NCBI GenBank assembly: GCA_963724805.1
Contig: CAVRWA010000006.1
Span: 1-64,000 of the forward strand
Length of the DNA stretch: 64,000 bases
DNA from: CAVQZA01 sp963724805
GTDB lineage: Bacteria > Actinomycetota > Thermoleophilia > Gaiellales > Gaiellaceae
Direction of reading: 5' to 3'
In this document: positions 1 through 7,624 of the stretch, piece by piece
How the letters are laid out: each line of letters opens with the position of its first letter
Position numbering within the stretch: position 1 is the stretch's first letter
Notes under the pieces: generated by a model
What the model was told of the DNA's origin: nothing
Database searches by the model: none
The model's input: only the letters and a program-made list of their open reading frames with translations
Program-made: the position numbers and the translations under genes

Positions 1-738
1 CCGCTCGACATCGGCGCGGCCGCCGCGGTGTTCCCGCGCCAGCAGACGTTCTACGTCGCTGTCGACTCGCGCCGCGACCCGTTCACGGGCCAGCTGCTCG
101 CGGGCAAGTACCTCCTTCGCTCCTGGGTCAACGACGTGACCCCACCCCCCGTCCAGCTGCTCACCCCGACCGTCGCGGCAGGACACCCGACGCTCGTCTT
201 CCGTACCCTCGACGCCGGCTCGGGCGTCGACCCGCTCTCGCTCGCGATCGGCTACAAGAACGCCACCGTCGGCGCGGCTGCATACGACCCGGCCTCCGGG
301 CTCGCGGTGTTCCCGCTGCCGGCCGCGGCGCCCAAGCTCACGACGGGAAAGATCCAGCCGATCGTCGAGTCCGGGGACTACGAGGAGACGAAGAACGTCA
401 ACACGGTCGGCGACAACATCATGCCGAACACGACCTTCAAGCGCGTTTCGCTCAAGGTCGTCTCGGGCCCGGCCGTGTCTTGGCTCGCGCCCGCCGCGTG
501 CGTCAACGGCGTCGCGCGCATGGTCGTCGCCGGCAGCTCGACCGCCAAGATCCGCTCGGTCGGCTTCTTCAACGGCACCAAGAAGATCGCGATCAAGGCC
601 AAGGGAACCGTGGGCCTGTACGCCGCGGACTGGCCCGCGAAGGGCCGCACGAAGGGCAAGCACACCCTGCGCGCCGTGCTGACCGACGCGAAGGGCCGCA
701 CGGCCACTGCGTCGATGAGCGTGAGCACCTGCAAGTAG
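1..738 (+). CDS. C-terminal part of a large secreted/cell-surface protein (truncated by window edge)
   Basis: The reading frame is open from base 1, so the true start lies upstream and only the last 245 residues are seen. The visible part looks like extracellular beta-sandwich material: a 'VNDVTPPPVQLLTP' linker, a stretch resembling bacterial Ig-like modules, then a C-terminal domain rich in K/G/T with two cysteines (VNGVA region and final 'STCK'). Terminal Ig-like domains of this sort are common on secreted peptidases and surface proteins, but no catalytic motif lies in this part, so no function is assigned. Its TAG stop overlaps the GTG start of the following SDR by one base. Confidence 0.7.
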   Translation, partial: PLDIGAAAAVFPRQQTFYVAVDSRRDPFTGQLLAGKYLLRSWVNDVTPPPVQLLTPTVAAGHPTLVFRTLDAGSGVDPLSLAIGYKNATVGAAAYDPASGLAVFPLPAAAPKLTTGKIQPIVESGDYEETKNVNTVGDNIMPNTTFKRVSLKVVSGPAVSWLAPAACVNGVARMVVAGSSTAKIRSVGFFNGTKKIAIKAKGTVGLYAADWPAKGRTKGKHTLRAVLTDAKGRTATASMSVSTCK

Positions 739-1508
739 TGGACGGGCGGCCGGTCGCCGTGATCACCGGCGCCTCGTCGGGGATCGGGGAGGCGCTCGCG
801 CGCCGGCTCGCCCGCGACGGCTGGCTCACCGTCCTGCTGGCCCGCCGGCGCGACCGGATCGAGGCGCTCGCCGGGGAGCTCGGCGGCGAGGCGGAGGTCT
901 GCGACGTCTCCGACCGGCAAGCGGTGGAGCGGGTCGCCGGCGAGGTGCTCGCTCGCCACCCGCGCGTGAAGCTCCTCGTCAACAACGCCGGCATCTCGGG
1001 CCGCGGCGACTTCGTCAGCGCCGACGTCGACCGGATCGAGCAGGTGATCCGCACGAACTACCTCGGCGGCGTCTGGTGCCTGCGCGCGTTCCTGCCGGGG
1101 CTCGAGGCCGCGGCCCCGGCTGACGTCGTCAACGTCGTCTCGGTCTCGGGCACCGTCGCGTTCGGACCCGCTGGGCCGTATTCCGCCTCGAAGCACGCCC
1201 AGATCGCGTTCTCGCGTTCGACGGCAGCGCAGCTCCGCTCGCGGGGCGTCCGCGTCCACACCGTCAATCCCGGCTTCGTCGAGACGGAGGGATTCCCGAA
1301 CGTGACGACGCTCAAGAGCGCCTTCTTCCGCCGCGCCGTGATCGGCCCGGACAAGGTCGCCGACCACATCGCCACGGTGGTGCGACGCGACCGGCGCGAG
1401 ACGTTCGTTCCGTTCTGGTACCGCGCCTTCGCGGTCGTCCAGGGCGTGATGCCGAGCACCGTGACCCGGATCGCGTCCCGCAGCGGGTACCGGCCCCACA
1501 AGCCGTAG
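738..1508 (+). CDS. SDR family NAD(P)-dependent oxidoreductase
   Basis: A classical short-chain dehydrogenase of 256 aa. The N-terminal Rossmann glycine motif TGASSGIG follows directly after the start, the NNAG motif (VNNAGISGRG) is present, and the catalytic Ser plus YxxxK appear as 'SVSGTVAFGPAGPYSASKH'. The sequence 'VNPGFVETEG' is the usual PG motif after the active site. The GTG at 738 is chosen because the Rossmann motif begins eight residues later and because it overlaps the upstream stop (TAGTG). Substrate cannot be predicted. It is followed 18 bases later by a MarR regulator with its own promoter. Confidence 0.88.
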   Translation: MDGRPVAVITGASSGIGEALARRLARDGWLTVLLARRRDRIEALAGELGGEAEVCDVSDRQAVERVAGEVLARHPRVKLLVNNAGISGRGDFVSADVDRIEQVIRTNYLGGVWCLRAFLPGLEAAAPADVVNVVSVSGTVAFGPAGPYSASKHAQIAFSRSTAAQLRSRGVRVHTVNPGFVETEGFPNVTTLKSAFFRRAVIGPDKVADHIATVVRRDRRETFVPFWYRAFAVVQGVMPSTVTRIASRSGYRPHKP

Positions 1509-1513
1509 AGGGC

Positions 1514-1519
1514 TACAAT
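1514..1519 (+). promoter_or_regulatory. -10 box TACAAT of a leaderless promoter for the MarR gene
   Basis: TACAAT lies exactly 7 bases before the ATG at 1527, so transcription would begin at or next to the start codon. No Shine-Dalgarno sequence precedes the ATG. No good -35 box is visible. Confidence 0.5.
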
Positions 1520-1526
1520 TTCGCCG

Positions 1527-1919
1527 ATGACGGGGATCACGACGCACGAGTTCATCGCGCTCGCCGGCCTCCGCTCGGCCCTACGCGTCTTCATGCGCCA
1601 GACCGAGCAGATGGCGCGCCGCTCGGGGCTGACGCCTCAGCGGCACCTTCTCCTGCTGATGATCAAGGGTGCGCCCGACGGGAGCGAGCAGTCGACCGTG
1701 ACCGAGCTCTCGGAGCGGCTTCAGCTCGCGCAGAGCACGGTCACCGAGCTCGTGCGCCGGGCGGAGGACGCCGGGCTGATCGAGCGCGAGCAGTCGGCGA
1801 GCGACGGCCGGGTCGCGTATCTGCGCCTGACGAGAGAGGGCGAGCGCAGGCTCGAACGCGTGGACGAGAAGCTCACAGTCGAGCGAAAACGCCTGCGCGA
1901 GACGATCGCAGACCTCTGA
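1527..1919 (+). CDS. MarR family winged-helix transcriptional regulator
   Basis: This 130-aa protein has the MarR layout: an N-terminal dimerisation helix, then HTH ('TVTELSERLQLAQSTVTELV') and a wing with the hallmark 'SASDGRVAYLRLT' (DxR) sequence, then a C-terminal helix. MarR proteins bind palindromic operators as dimers and are released by small phenolic or oxidative ligands. The target is not evident; the SDR directly upstream and the methyltransferase downstream in convergent orientation are the nearest candidates. The protein is a little shorter than most MarR members at its C-terminus. Confidence 0.88.
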   Translation: MTGITTHEFIALAGLRSALRVFMRQTEQMARRSGLTPQRHLLLLMIKGAPDGSEQSTVTELSERLQLAQSTVTELVRRAEDAGLIEREQSASDGRVAYLRLTREGERRLERVDEKLTVERKRLRETIADL

Positions 1920-1929
1920 GGATCTCTGA

Positions 1930-2637
1930 TCAGAACGCGCGCTTGACGCACAGGTACCAGCCGATCTCGGCCGTGTAACCGGCAGGCGCAAGCTCCTGCG
2001 CCTGCGTCCGCGCCTCCCCTCGGCAGCCCGCGACATCGAGGTACGACTCGAGCTCGCGGGTCTCCCGGAAGACCTCTTTGCGCTTGATGTCGAGGCTGTT
2101 CATGTCGAAGTTCGCGGCGAGGTCCGCGTCCGAGAGCAACCGAGTGTGCGACGGATCGCGGGAGCGTTCGAACCGGTCGAGCTCGATCGCGGCGAGCGAG
2201 TCGGTCGGCGCGAGCTGGTCGATGATCACGAGAGTGCCACCCGGAATCGTGACGCGGGCCATCTCCGCGAGGGCGAGCTCGGGACGCGCCATGTGGTGGA
2301 AGGTGCGCAGCGTGCCGACGAGGTCGAACGAGTTGTCGGCAAACGGAAGCGTGGTCGCATCGGCCTCGAGCACGGTCATGTTCCCGGGTGCGCGGCGCCG
2401 GGCCTCCTCGAGCAACTCGGGGACGATGTCGGTCGCAGTGACCTCCCCCACCAGAGGAGCGAGCGCGAGCGCAAGCGCGCCGGCTCCGGTGCCGACATCG
2501 AGCGCGTGCTCGTCGCCGCGGGGCTGCACGAAGGTGCGCACGCGCTCGGCAAGCTCTTCTGCATGGCTGTCCTGGTGGGCAGCCATCGCCTCAGCCGTCT
2601 GACCGAAGCGACTCCGCACGACGTCGTCCGAGCTCAA
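1930..2637 (-). CDS. class I SAM-dependent methyltransferase
   Basis: A 235-aa Methyltransf_11-type enzyme. Motif I is 'ALDVGTGAGALALAL', an acidic residue after the second strand ('VTATDIVPELLEEA') would hold the SAM ribose, and 'NSFDLVGTLRTFHHMARP' is motif IV/post-motif. Resembles UbiE/arsenite-methyltransferase-like folds but has no Cys pattern for arsenic, so the substrate is unknown. The start is TTG at 2637, preceded by GAGAGGAGG inside the upstream gene, with a 47-base overlap; it is the last gene of the acpS-nnr-alr operon. Confidence 0.85.
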   Translation of the reverse strand: MSSDDVVRSRFGQTAEAMAAHQDSHAEELAERVRTFVQPRGDEHALDVGTGAGALALALAPLVGEVTATDIVPELLEEARRRAPGNMTVLEADATTLPFADNSFDLVGTLRTFHHMARPELALAEMARVTIPGGTLVIIDQLAPTDSLAAIELDRFERSRDPSHTRLLSDADLAANFDMNSLDIKRKEVFRETRELESYLDVAGCRGEARTQAQELAPAGYTAEIGWYLCVKRAF

Positions 2638-3625
2638 GTGCCTCCTCTCTGGTGCGCAGCGTACCCGCAGCGCGCTCCTCGTCGATCTCGGCCAGGATCA
2701 CGCCGATGGCGGGGCCGGGCGGCAGGCCGAGCTCGTCGCCGCGCACGAGCGGCCCGGCGGGCTCGGTCGCCCGTGCCTCCTCGACGAGCGGGGCGAGCTC
2801 GGAAGCGCCGACGAACGCCAGCGCGTCGAGTGCCCAGGGCTCGGTCAGGCGCCGGAAACGGTGCACCGCGCGCGCGGAGCGACCCTCCGGCGCGGTCGCG
2901 CGAAGCAGCGCGGCGAGGTAGCGCTTCGTCTCGTTGGCGATCGGCAGCGTCCGGAGGTGCGCGCCGAAGACGGCCACGAGACGGTACTCGGGCGAGTCGA
3001 GCCGGTCGAGCCGATCGTCGATCCCTCCGCCGAGCGGCGCGAGGAGACCGAGCTCGTCGAGTCGCCTGAAACCCCCCGCCGAGAGGCGGTTAAGCTCCGC
3101 GAGGATCCGCTCGCCCGCCGGCTCGACGACGAGATGCGCGTCGCGGCGGACGAGCTCCTCGGTGAGCGGGGCGAGGCGGAAGCCGAGCTCGTCCTCGAGC
3201 CGCACCGCACGGAGCAGCCGCAGCGGATCGTCCTCGAAGACGGAGTCCGACACGGCCCGGATCGTGCGGAAGGCGAGGTCCTCCCTCCCTCCCGCCGGGT
3301 CGAACGGCTCGCCTCCGGCGAGCGGCTCGGCGATCGCGTTGATCGTGAAGTCCCGGGTGGCGAGGTCTCGCTCGATCCCGTGGGCGAGCGGGGTGAAGTC
3401 GACGGTGCGCCCGTCCTCCAGGGCCACCCGCCATGCGCCGTGGCGCTCCGACAGCGGAAACGGTGCGCCGCCGGAGCGGCGCGCGTACTCGCGCGCCGCC
3501 CGCTCGGGCTCCGCGCACGCGATGTCGAGGTCGATCAACTGCCGCCCGAGCAGCTCGTCGCGGACCGCGCCCCCGACCACCCAGGCCTCTTCCCCCTCGA
3601 GCACCTGTTGTGCCAGCTCACGCAT
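2591..3625 (-). CDS. CCA tRNA nucleotidyltransferase / poly(A) polymerase-type nucleotidyltransferase
   Basis: Class II tRNA nucleotidyltransferase family, 344 aa. The head domain has the GG-VRD motif ('VVGGAVRDELLG', residues 16-27) and the metal-binding DxD pair ('DLDIA', D32/D34), followed by 'RDFTINAIA' and the 'DPLRLLRAVRLEDELGF' signature. Family members add or repair the tRNA 3' CCA or polyadenylate RNA. It is shorter than the usual 400-480 aa and lacks an HD domain, so the C-terminal RNA-binding part is reduced. It sits in the alr operon, overlapping alr by 8 bases. Confidence 0.85.
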   Translation of the reverse strand: MRELAQQVLEGEEAWVVGGAVRDELLGRQLIDLDIACAEPERAAREYARRSGGAPFPLSERHGAWRVALEDGRTVDFTPLAHGIERDLATRDFTINAIAEPLAGGEPFDPAGGREDLAFRTIRAVSDSVFEDDPLRLLRAVRLEDELGFRLAPLTEELVRRDAHLVVEPAGERILAELNRLSAGGFRRLDELGLLAPLGGGIDDRLDRLDSPEYRLVAVFGAHLRTLPIANETKRYLAALLRATAPEGRSARAVHRFRRLTEPWALDALAFVGASELAPLVEEARATEPAGPLVRGDELGLPPGPAIGVILAEIDEERAAGTLRTREEALELGRRRAESLRSDG

Positions 3626-4640
3626 CGGTGACCGTCCTCCGCGCGCGCTCCGGTGACGAGGCGATCCCGGTCACGAGCTCGTAGGTGATCGTGTCCGCGA
3701 CCCGCGCGTGCTCCTCGGCGGACACGCCCGAGCCGAGCAGGACGACCGGCGTCCCGACGGGGAGCTCGCGGTCGAGCCCGACCGCGAACGAGTCCATCGA
3801 GACCGTGCCGACGGCACGACGCGGCTCGCCCCCGACGCGCACGGTCGTCCCGGTGAGGTCGCGCCGGAAGCCGTCCGCGTAGCCAACCGGCACGAGCCCG
3901 ATCCAGGTCGGCCGCTCCGCGACGAAGCGGCGGCCGTAGCCCGTGCTCTCCCCGGGCTGCAGCAGCTTCACCTGCGCGAGGTAGCTCTCCCAGCGCAGGG
4001 CCGGCTCGAGCCCGTCGCGCGCCGGCTCGTCGCCGAAGGGCGAGAGGCCGTAGACGGCCAGCCCGCAACGGGCGGCGTCGAAATGCGACGCGGGGTAGCG
4101 GAGCGCGCCCGCGCTCGCGGCGATGTGGCGGGTCAGCTCCGCGTGGCCGTCGGTGAGCTCGCGGAAACGCCCGATCTGCCGCTCCACGAAAGCGGCATCG
4201 CTGTCGGCCGTCGCGAGATGGCTCATCACCCCGACCACGTTACGGGTCGGGGCGACGAGCTCCGACAGGCCGAAGCGCCCCATGCCGGTGTCGACCTTGA
4301 GGTGGACGCGCACGCCGTCCGGGATCTCGGCGTCGGCGACGGCGAGCTCCAGGCCCGCGTCGCGCGCCGCGGCGATCTCGCGGCTCCCGCCCGCGGGGCT
4401 CATCACGAGGATCCGCGCGACGGGGAACTCCTCGCGCAGCGCAAGCCCCTCCGGCACCGTGGCGACACAGAGCCCGGTCGCACCCGCACCGAGCGCCGCG
4501 CCCGCGCAGTCGGCGGCGCCGTGGCCGTAGCCGTCCGCCTTCACGACTGCCCAGAGCTGGGAGCCGTCGAGCGCGCGCAGCAGCGTGCGCACGTTCCGCC
4601 GCAAGGCCCCGAGGTCGACCGTCAGCTCAGAGCGGTGCAT
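3618..4640 (-). CDS. alr: alanine racemase
   Basis: PLP-dependent fold-type III racemase converting L-alanine to D-alanine for peptidoglycan. The PLP lysine is in 'WAVVKADGYGHG' (K34); 'HLKVDTGMGRFG' and 'VPVGYADGF' (catalytic tyrosine end is in the C-terminal beta domain) are also family signatures. At 340 aa it is slightly short of the usual 360-380. The start ATG at 4640 gives the canonical N-terminus. It overlaps the upstream nnr by 14 bases and the downstream nucleotidyltransferase by 8, so it is operonic and probably translationally coupled. Confidence 0.94.
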   Translation of the reverse strand: MHRSELTVDLGALRRNVRTLLRALDGSQLWAVVKADGYGHGAADCAGAALGAGATGLCVATVPEGLALREEFPVARILVMSPAGGSREIAAARDAGLELAVADAEIPDGVRVHLKVDTGMGRFGLSELVAPTRNVVGVMSHLATADSDAAFVERQIGRFRELTDGHAELTRHIAASAGALRYPASHFDAARCGLAVYGLSPFGDEPARDGLEPALRWESYLAQVKLLQPGESTGYGRRFVAERPTWIGLVPVGYADGFRRDLTGTTVRVGGEPRRAVGTVSMDSFAVGLDRELPVGTPVVLLGSGVSAEEHARVADTITYELVTGIASSPERARRTVTDA

Positions 4641-5988
4641 CGAGCACCCGCGGCAGCTCCCGGATCACGTCGCTCGCGATCAGACCGGCCTGCTCGGGGA
4701 CGCTCGCGGCGGCGAGCCCGTGCGCGACGGCGGCCGCGGCGGCCGCGAGACGCGGCTCGAGACCCTTGGCGAGAAACGCCGCCACGATGCCCGTGAGCAC
4801 GTCGCCGGTCCCGGCCGTCGCGAGCGACGGAGGGCCGAAGCCGCAGACGAGCACGCCCTCGCCGGGCGCCGCGACCAGGGTGTCTGCGCCCTTGAGGAGC
4901 ACGACACAGCCAAACCGGTCGGCGGCCCGCCGCACCGCCTCGAGCCGGTGTGCGCTCACCCAGGCGGACTCCTCGCCGAGTAGGCGCCCGAGCTCGCCCG
5001 CGTGGGGTGTCAGCACCGTCGCCGCCTCGCGCTGGAACGGCTCGAGCCCGAAGAGACCGTCGGCGTCGACCACCGCGGGCAGCTCGAGCCCGGTCAGCAG
5101 ACGGCGAACGAGGGCGTGCGCCTCGGGCTCGCGGCCGAGCCCGGGCCCGAGCGCCAGCGCGCCGGCGCGAGCCGCCGCGTCCTCGACCTCGTCGAGCGGC
5201 CGCTTCACCGCCTCGAGCAAGCGCGCCTCCAGCATCGGCAGGGACGCGGGCGGCGCTGCGACCGTGACGTAGCCCGCGTCCGCGCGGAAGGCCGCCTCGG
5301 CCGCGAGGCAGACGGCGCCCGTGAGCCCGGGCGAGCCGCCGACGACGAGCACCGAGCCCGCCGAGTACTTGTTGTCGTCCGCCCCGCGGCGCGGCACGAG
5401 CCCGAGCAGCTCCGACGTCACGAAGTGGTGCTCCGTCTCGGCCGGCTCGAGGCCGATGTCGGCGACGACGACCTCCCCCGCGTGGAAGCGGCCGGGCGCG
5501 ACGGCGAGGCCGACTTTCCGCCCGTGGAAGGTGACGGTGAGCTCGGCATGGACGGCCGCCCCCGCGACCTCGCCGGACGAGGCGTCCACGCCGGAGGGAA
5601 TGTCGACCGCGACGATCGGCGCGCCGTCGGCGTTCATCGCCTCGATCAAAGTCGCCGCCTCGGGGCGAGGCTCGCCGCGAAAGCCGGTGCCGAAGAGCCC
5701 ATCGACGATCACGTCGGGGCTCCCGAGGTCGCCGCTGGACGCGGCGTCGACGATCGTCACCTCACGGCCGCTTTGGGCGAGCAGCTGCGCGGCGATCCGT
5801 GCATCGCCGCCGTTCGCGCCGCCGCCGCAGACGGCAGTGACGCGCCTGACGTTGGGGTGGCGGCGGACGAGGTGCTCGGCGACGGCCGCCCCTGCCCGCT
5901 CCATCAGCTCCGGCGCGGTGTCCGGATAACCAGGGTAGAGCGCCTCGGCGGCGCGCATCTCGTCGGCGCTGTAGAGCGGCTCAATCAT
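4627..5988 (-). CDS. nnr: bifunctional NAD(P)H-hydrate epimerase / ADP-dependent NAD(P)H-hydrate dehydratase
   Basis: Repairs hydrated NADH and NADPH. The N-terminal half (about residues 1-200) is the YjeF_N epimerase domain with 'VCGGGANGGDARIAAQLL'; the C-terminal half (about 210-453) is the carbohydrate-kinase-like dehydratase with 'VVGGSPGLTGAVCLAA', 'LGPGLG' and the ATP/ADP-site 'TAGTGDVLTGIVAAFL'. The epimerase GGxNxGDG signature reads GGANGGDA here, with Ala for the final Gly. Overlaps acpS by 8 bases. The acpS-nnr-alr order is common in Actinobacteria and Firmicutes. Confidence 0.93.
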   Translation of the reverse strand: MIEPLYSADEMRAAEALYPGYPDTAPELMERAGAAVAEHLVRRHPNVRRVTAVCGGGANGGDARIAAQLLAQSGREVTIVDAASSGDLGSPDVIVDGLFGTGFRGEPRPEAATLIEAMNADGAPIVAVDIPSGVDASSGEVAGAAVHAELTVTFHGRKVGLAVAPGRFHAGEVVVADIGLEPAETEHHFVTSELLGLVPRRGADDNKYSAGSVLVVGGSPGLTGAVCLAAEAAFRADAGYVTVAAPPASLPMLEARLLEAVKRPLDEVEDAAARAGALALGPGLGREPEAHALVRRLLTGLELPAVVDADGLFGLEPFQREAATVLTPHAGELGRLLGEESAWVSAHRLEAVRRAADRFGCVVLLKGADTLVAAPGEGVLVCGFGPPSLATAGTGDVLTGIVAAFLAKGLEPRLAAAAAAVAHGLAAASVPEQAGLIASDVIRELPRVLDAPL

Positions 5989-6343
5989 GTGCGGGGAGCA
6001 CGGTGCAGACCGCGGCCGCGAGCTCCTTGGAGTGCGTCATCGAGAGCTCGATCCGGCCGGCGCCGACCTTCTCGGCCCACTTCAGCGTGCGGCCGGTCAG
6101 GTGGACTCCCGGCTTCGGACGGCCGCGCACCTCGATCTCCTTCCAGGTGAAGTAGACACCGCAGCCGAGCGCCTTGCCGATCGCCTCCTTCGCAGCAAAT
6201 CGGCCCGCGTAATGCTGGGCGGGGTTCGGCTTCGACTCGCAGTAGGCCTGTTCGCCCGCGGTGAAGCAGCGGTCGCGGAAGCCGGGCCGCTCGAGCGCCC
6301 GCCGGATCCGCTCGATCTCGATCAGGTCGAGGCCGACCGTCAC
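5981..6343 (-). CDS. acpS: holo-[acyl-carrier-protein] synthase
   Basis: Transfers 4'-phosphopantetheine from CoA to acyl carrier protein. The 120-aa product has the two AcpS signatures: 'VGLDLIEIERI' at the N-terminus (Mg-binding Asp) and 'GRFAAKEAIGKALG' (W/F-x-x-KE-A-x-x-K) in the middle. The GTG at 6343 is chosen because it places the GxDL motif at residues 3-6 and overlaps the stop of the upstream HAD gene as GTGA. It is the second gene of the HAD-acpS-nnr-alr-cca-methyltransferase operon. Confidence 0.93.
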   Translation of the reverse strand: MTVGLDLIEIERIRRALERPGFRDRCFTAGEQAYCESKPNPAQHYAGRFAAKEAIGKALGCGVYFTWKEIEVRGRPKPGVHLTGRTLKWAEKVGAGRIELSMTHSKELAAAVCTVLPAHD

Positions 6344-7119
6344 GCGCCCGAGGCCTCCAGCCAGTCGGGCAGCTGCGCGATCGAGGAGACGATCGCGGTG
6401 GGCACGACGCCCGAGGCCTCCGCCTCGTCCGGGCGAAACTTGCCGGTGCGCACGAGCACCGTGTTCATGCCGTGCCGCTGCGCACCGGCGATGTCCGCCT
6501 CGATGTCGTCGCCGACCATCCAGGCGAGCTCCGGGTCGCTGTCGACCGCCTCGAGCGCGGCGCCGAAGTACGCGGCGCTCGGCTTGCCGAGCACCGTCGC
6601 ATCGACTCCCGCCGCGTACTCCAGGCCCGCAACGAAGAGGCCCGCATCGAGCATCGGCCCTCGCTCGGTCTGCCACCAGCGGTTGTTGTGGAGGCAGTAG
6701 AGGTCGGCGCCCGCCTCGAGCTCGGAGAAGGCCCGGGCCAGGTTCATGTACGAGAACACGCGGTTCGTCTCCTCGGTCTCGTCGCAGCCGCCGAGGAGAA
6801 CGGCGTCGGCGCCCTCGCCGACGAGCTCGACACCCTCGAGGTCCTCCGTCACAGCGGCCATCGTCAGGGCCAGCACGCGCTTCTCGGCAAGGGCCCGCGC
6901 CGCGGCGAAACCCGCGGTCTGGAGCTCCTCGTCGTCGAGCTCGATCCCGAGCCCGCGCAGCTCCGCGGCGAGCTGCGAGCGGGAGCGGGTGGTGTTGTTG
7001 GTGACGAAACGGAGGCGGTGCCCCTCGGCTCGAAGGCGGCGAACGGCCTCGGCTCCGCCGGGGATCGGGTGACCCGACACGTGAAACACGCCGTCGACGT
7101 CAAGCAGAATGGCTGCCAT
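6340..7119 (-). CDS. HAD-IIA family phosphatase (NagD/LHPP-like)
   Basis: A 259-aa HAD superfamily hydrolase. Motif I is 'ILLDVDGVF' (D7 nucleophile, D9), motif II 'FVTNNTTRSR', motif III Lys in 'VLGKPSAAYF', motif IV 'WMVGDDIEADIAGA'. A cap domain of the NagD (C2) type sits between motifs II and III. Relatives act on sugar phosphates, glycerol phosphate or p-nitrophenyl phosphate. It is the first gene of a six-gene operon, with a TAnnnT box eight bases before the ATG; its start overlaps the divergent arfB-like gene by 11 bases. Confidence 0.88.
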   Translation of the reverse strand: MAAILLDVDGVFHVSGHPIPGGAEAVRRLRAEGHRLRFVTNNTTRSRSQLAAELRGLGIELDDEELQTAGFAAARALAEKRVLALTMAAVTEDLEGVELVGEGADAVLLGGCDETEETNRVFSYMNLARAFSELEAGADLYCLHNNRWWQTERGPMLDAGLFVAGLEYAAGVDATVLGKPSAAYFGAALEAVDSDPELAWMVGDDIEADIAGAQRHGMNTVLVRTGKFRPDEAEASGVVPTAIVSSIAQLPDWLEASGA

Positions 7120-7525
7120 GGAATCCGAGTCTATTCGCGTGACGCGGTCGGTCGCGCTGCCGCCGGACGAGATCGAGCTGCGCTACTCGCGCTCGAGCGG
7201 CCCGGGCGGTCAGCACGCGCAGAAATCGGAGACGCGCGTGGAGGCGCTCTTCGACGTCGAGGCCTCGTCCGCGCTCACGCCCGTGCAGAAGCGGAGGGTG
7301 ATCGCGAAGGCCGGCCCGCGCCTGCAGAGCGTGGCGCAGGACGAGCGCAGCCAGCTCCGGAACCGCGAGCTCGCAGTCGAGCGCCTGGTCGAGAAGCTCC
7401 GCGCGGCGCTGAAGGTCGAACGGCGGCGGGTGCCGACCAAGCCGAGCGCCGCAGCCAGGGAGCGGCGCCTCGAGGCCAAGAAGCGGCGCTCGCAGACGAA
7501 GCGCCTCCGCCGCCCGCCCGGTTAA
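7109..7525 (+). CDS. arfB: ArfB-like peptidyl-tRNA hydrolase (RF-1 domain ribosome rescue factor)
   Basis: A stand-alone class I release-factor catalytic domain of 138 aa. The GGQ motif is intact in 'RSSGPGGQHAQKSETRV', and the protein ends in a very basic tail (KKRRSQTKRLRRPPG) like the C-terminal tail that ArfB/YaeJ inserts in the empty mRNA channel of stalled ribosomes. It lacks the codon-recognition domains of RF1/RF2. The ATG at 7109 or the ATG at 7118 could be the start; both keep the whole domain. Divergent from the HAD operon. Confidence 0.9.
   Translation: MAAMESESIRVTRSVALPPDEIELRYSRSSGPGGQHAQKSETRVEALFDVEASSALTPVQKRRVIAKAGPRLQSVAQDERSQLRNRELAVERLVEKLRAALKVERRRVPTKPSAAARERRLEAKKRRSQTKRLRRPPG
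7128..7133 (-). promoter_or_regulatory. -10 box TAGACT, promoter of the HAD-acpS-nnr-alr operon
   Basis: On the minus strand TAGACT is followed by 8 bases and the ATG at 7119. This would give a nearly leaderless transcript. The box lies inside the coding start of the divergent arfB-like gene. Confidence 0.45.
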
Positions 7526-7588
7526 ATCGGGCACCTCCGAAGCTCCGCGAGTTGACCCGGCGAAGAGAAGGCGCGAGGATCGCCCCGA

Positions 7589-7610
7589 TTCGGCTCCGGC
7601 CGGAGCCGAA
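7589..7610. promoter_or_regulatory. 22-bp perfect palindrome upstream of the subtilase gene
   Basis: The half-site TTCGGCTCCGG (7589-7599) is followed directly by its reverse complement CCGGAGCCGAA (7600-7610). It ends one base before the purine-rich Shine-Dalgarno stretch GGGGAAAGGA (7611-7620) of the subtilase. It may be an operator, or an RNA hairpin that affects access to the ribosome binding site. Confidence 0.5.
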
Positions 7611-7624
7611 GGGGAAAGGACGCC

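Noticed and set aside
2146..3069. Several long frames antisense to the methyltransferase and nucleotidyltransferase genes
   Set aside because: Arg/Pro/Ser-rich translations typical of antisense frames in GC-rich DNA; the minus-strand genes there have clear family motifs.
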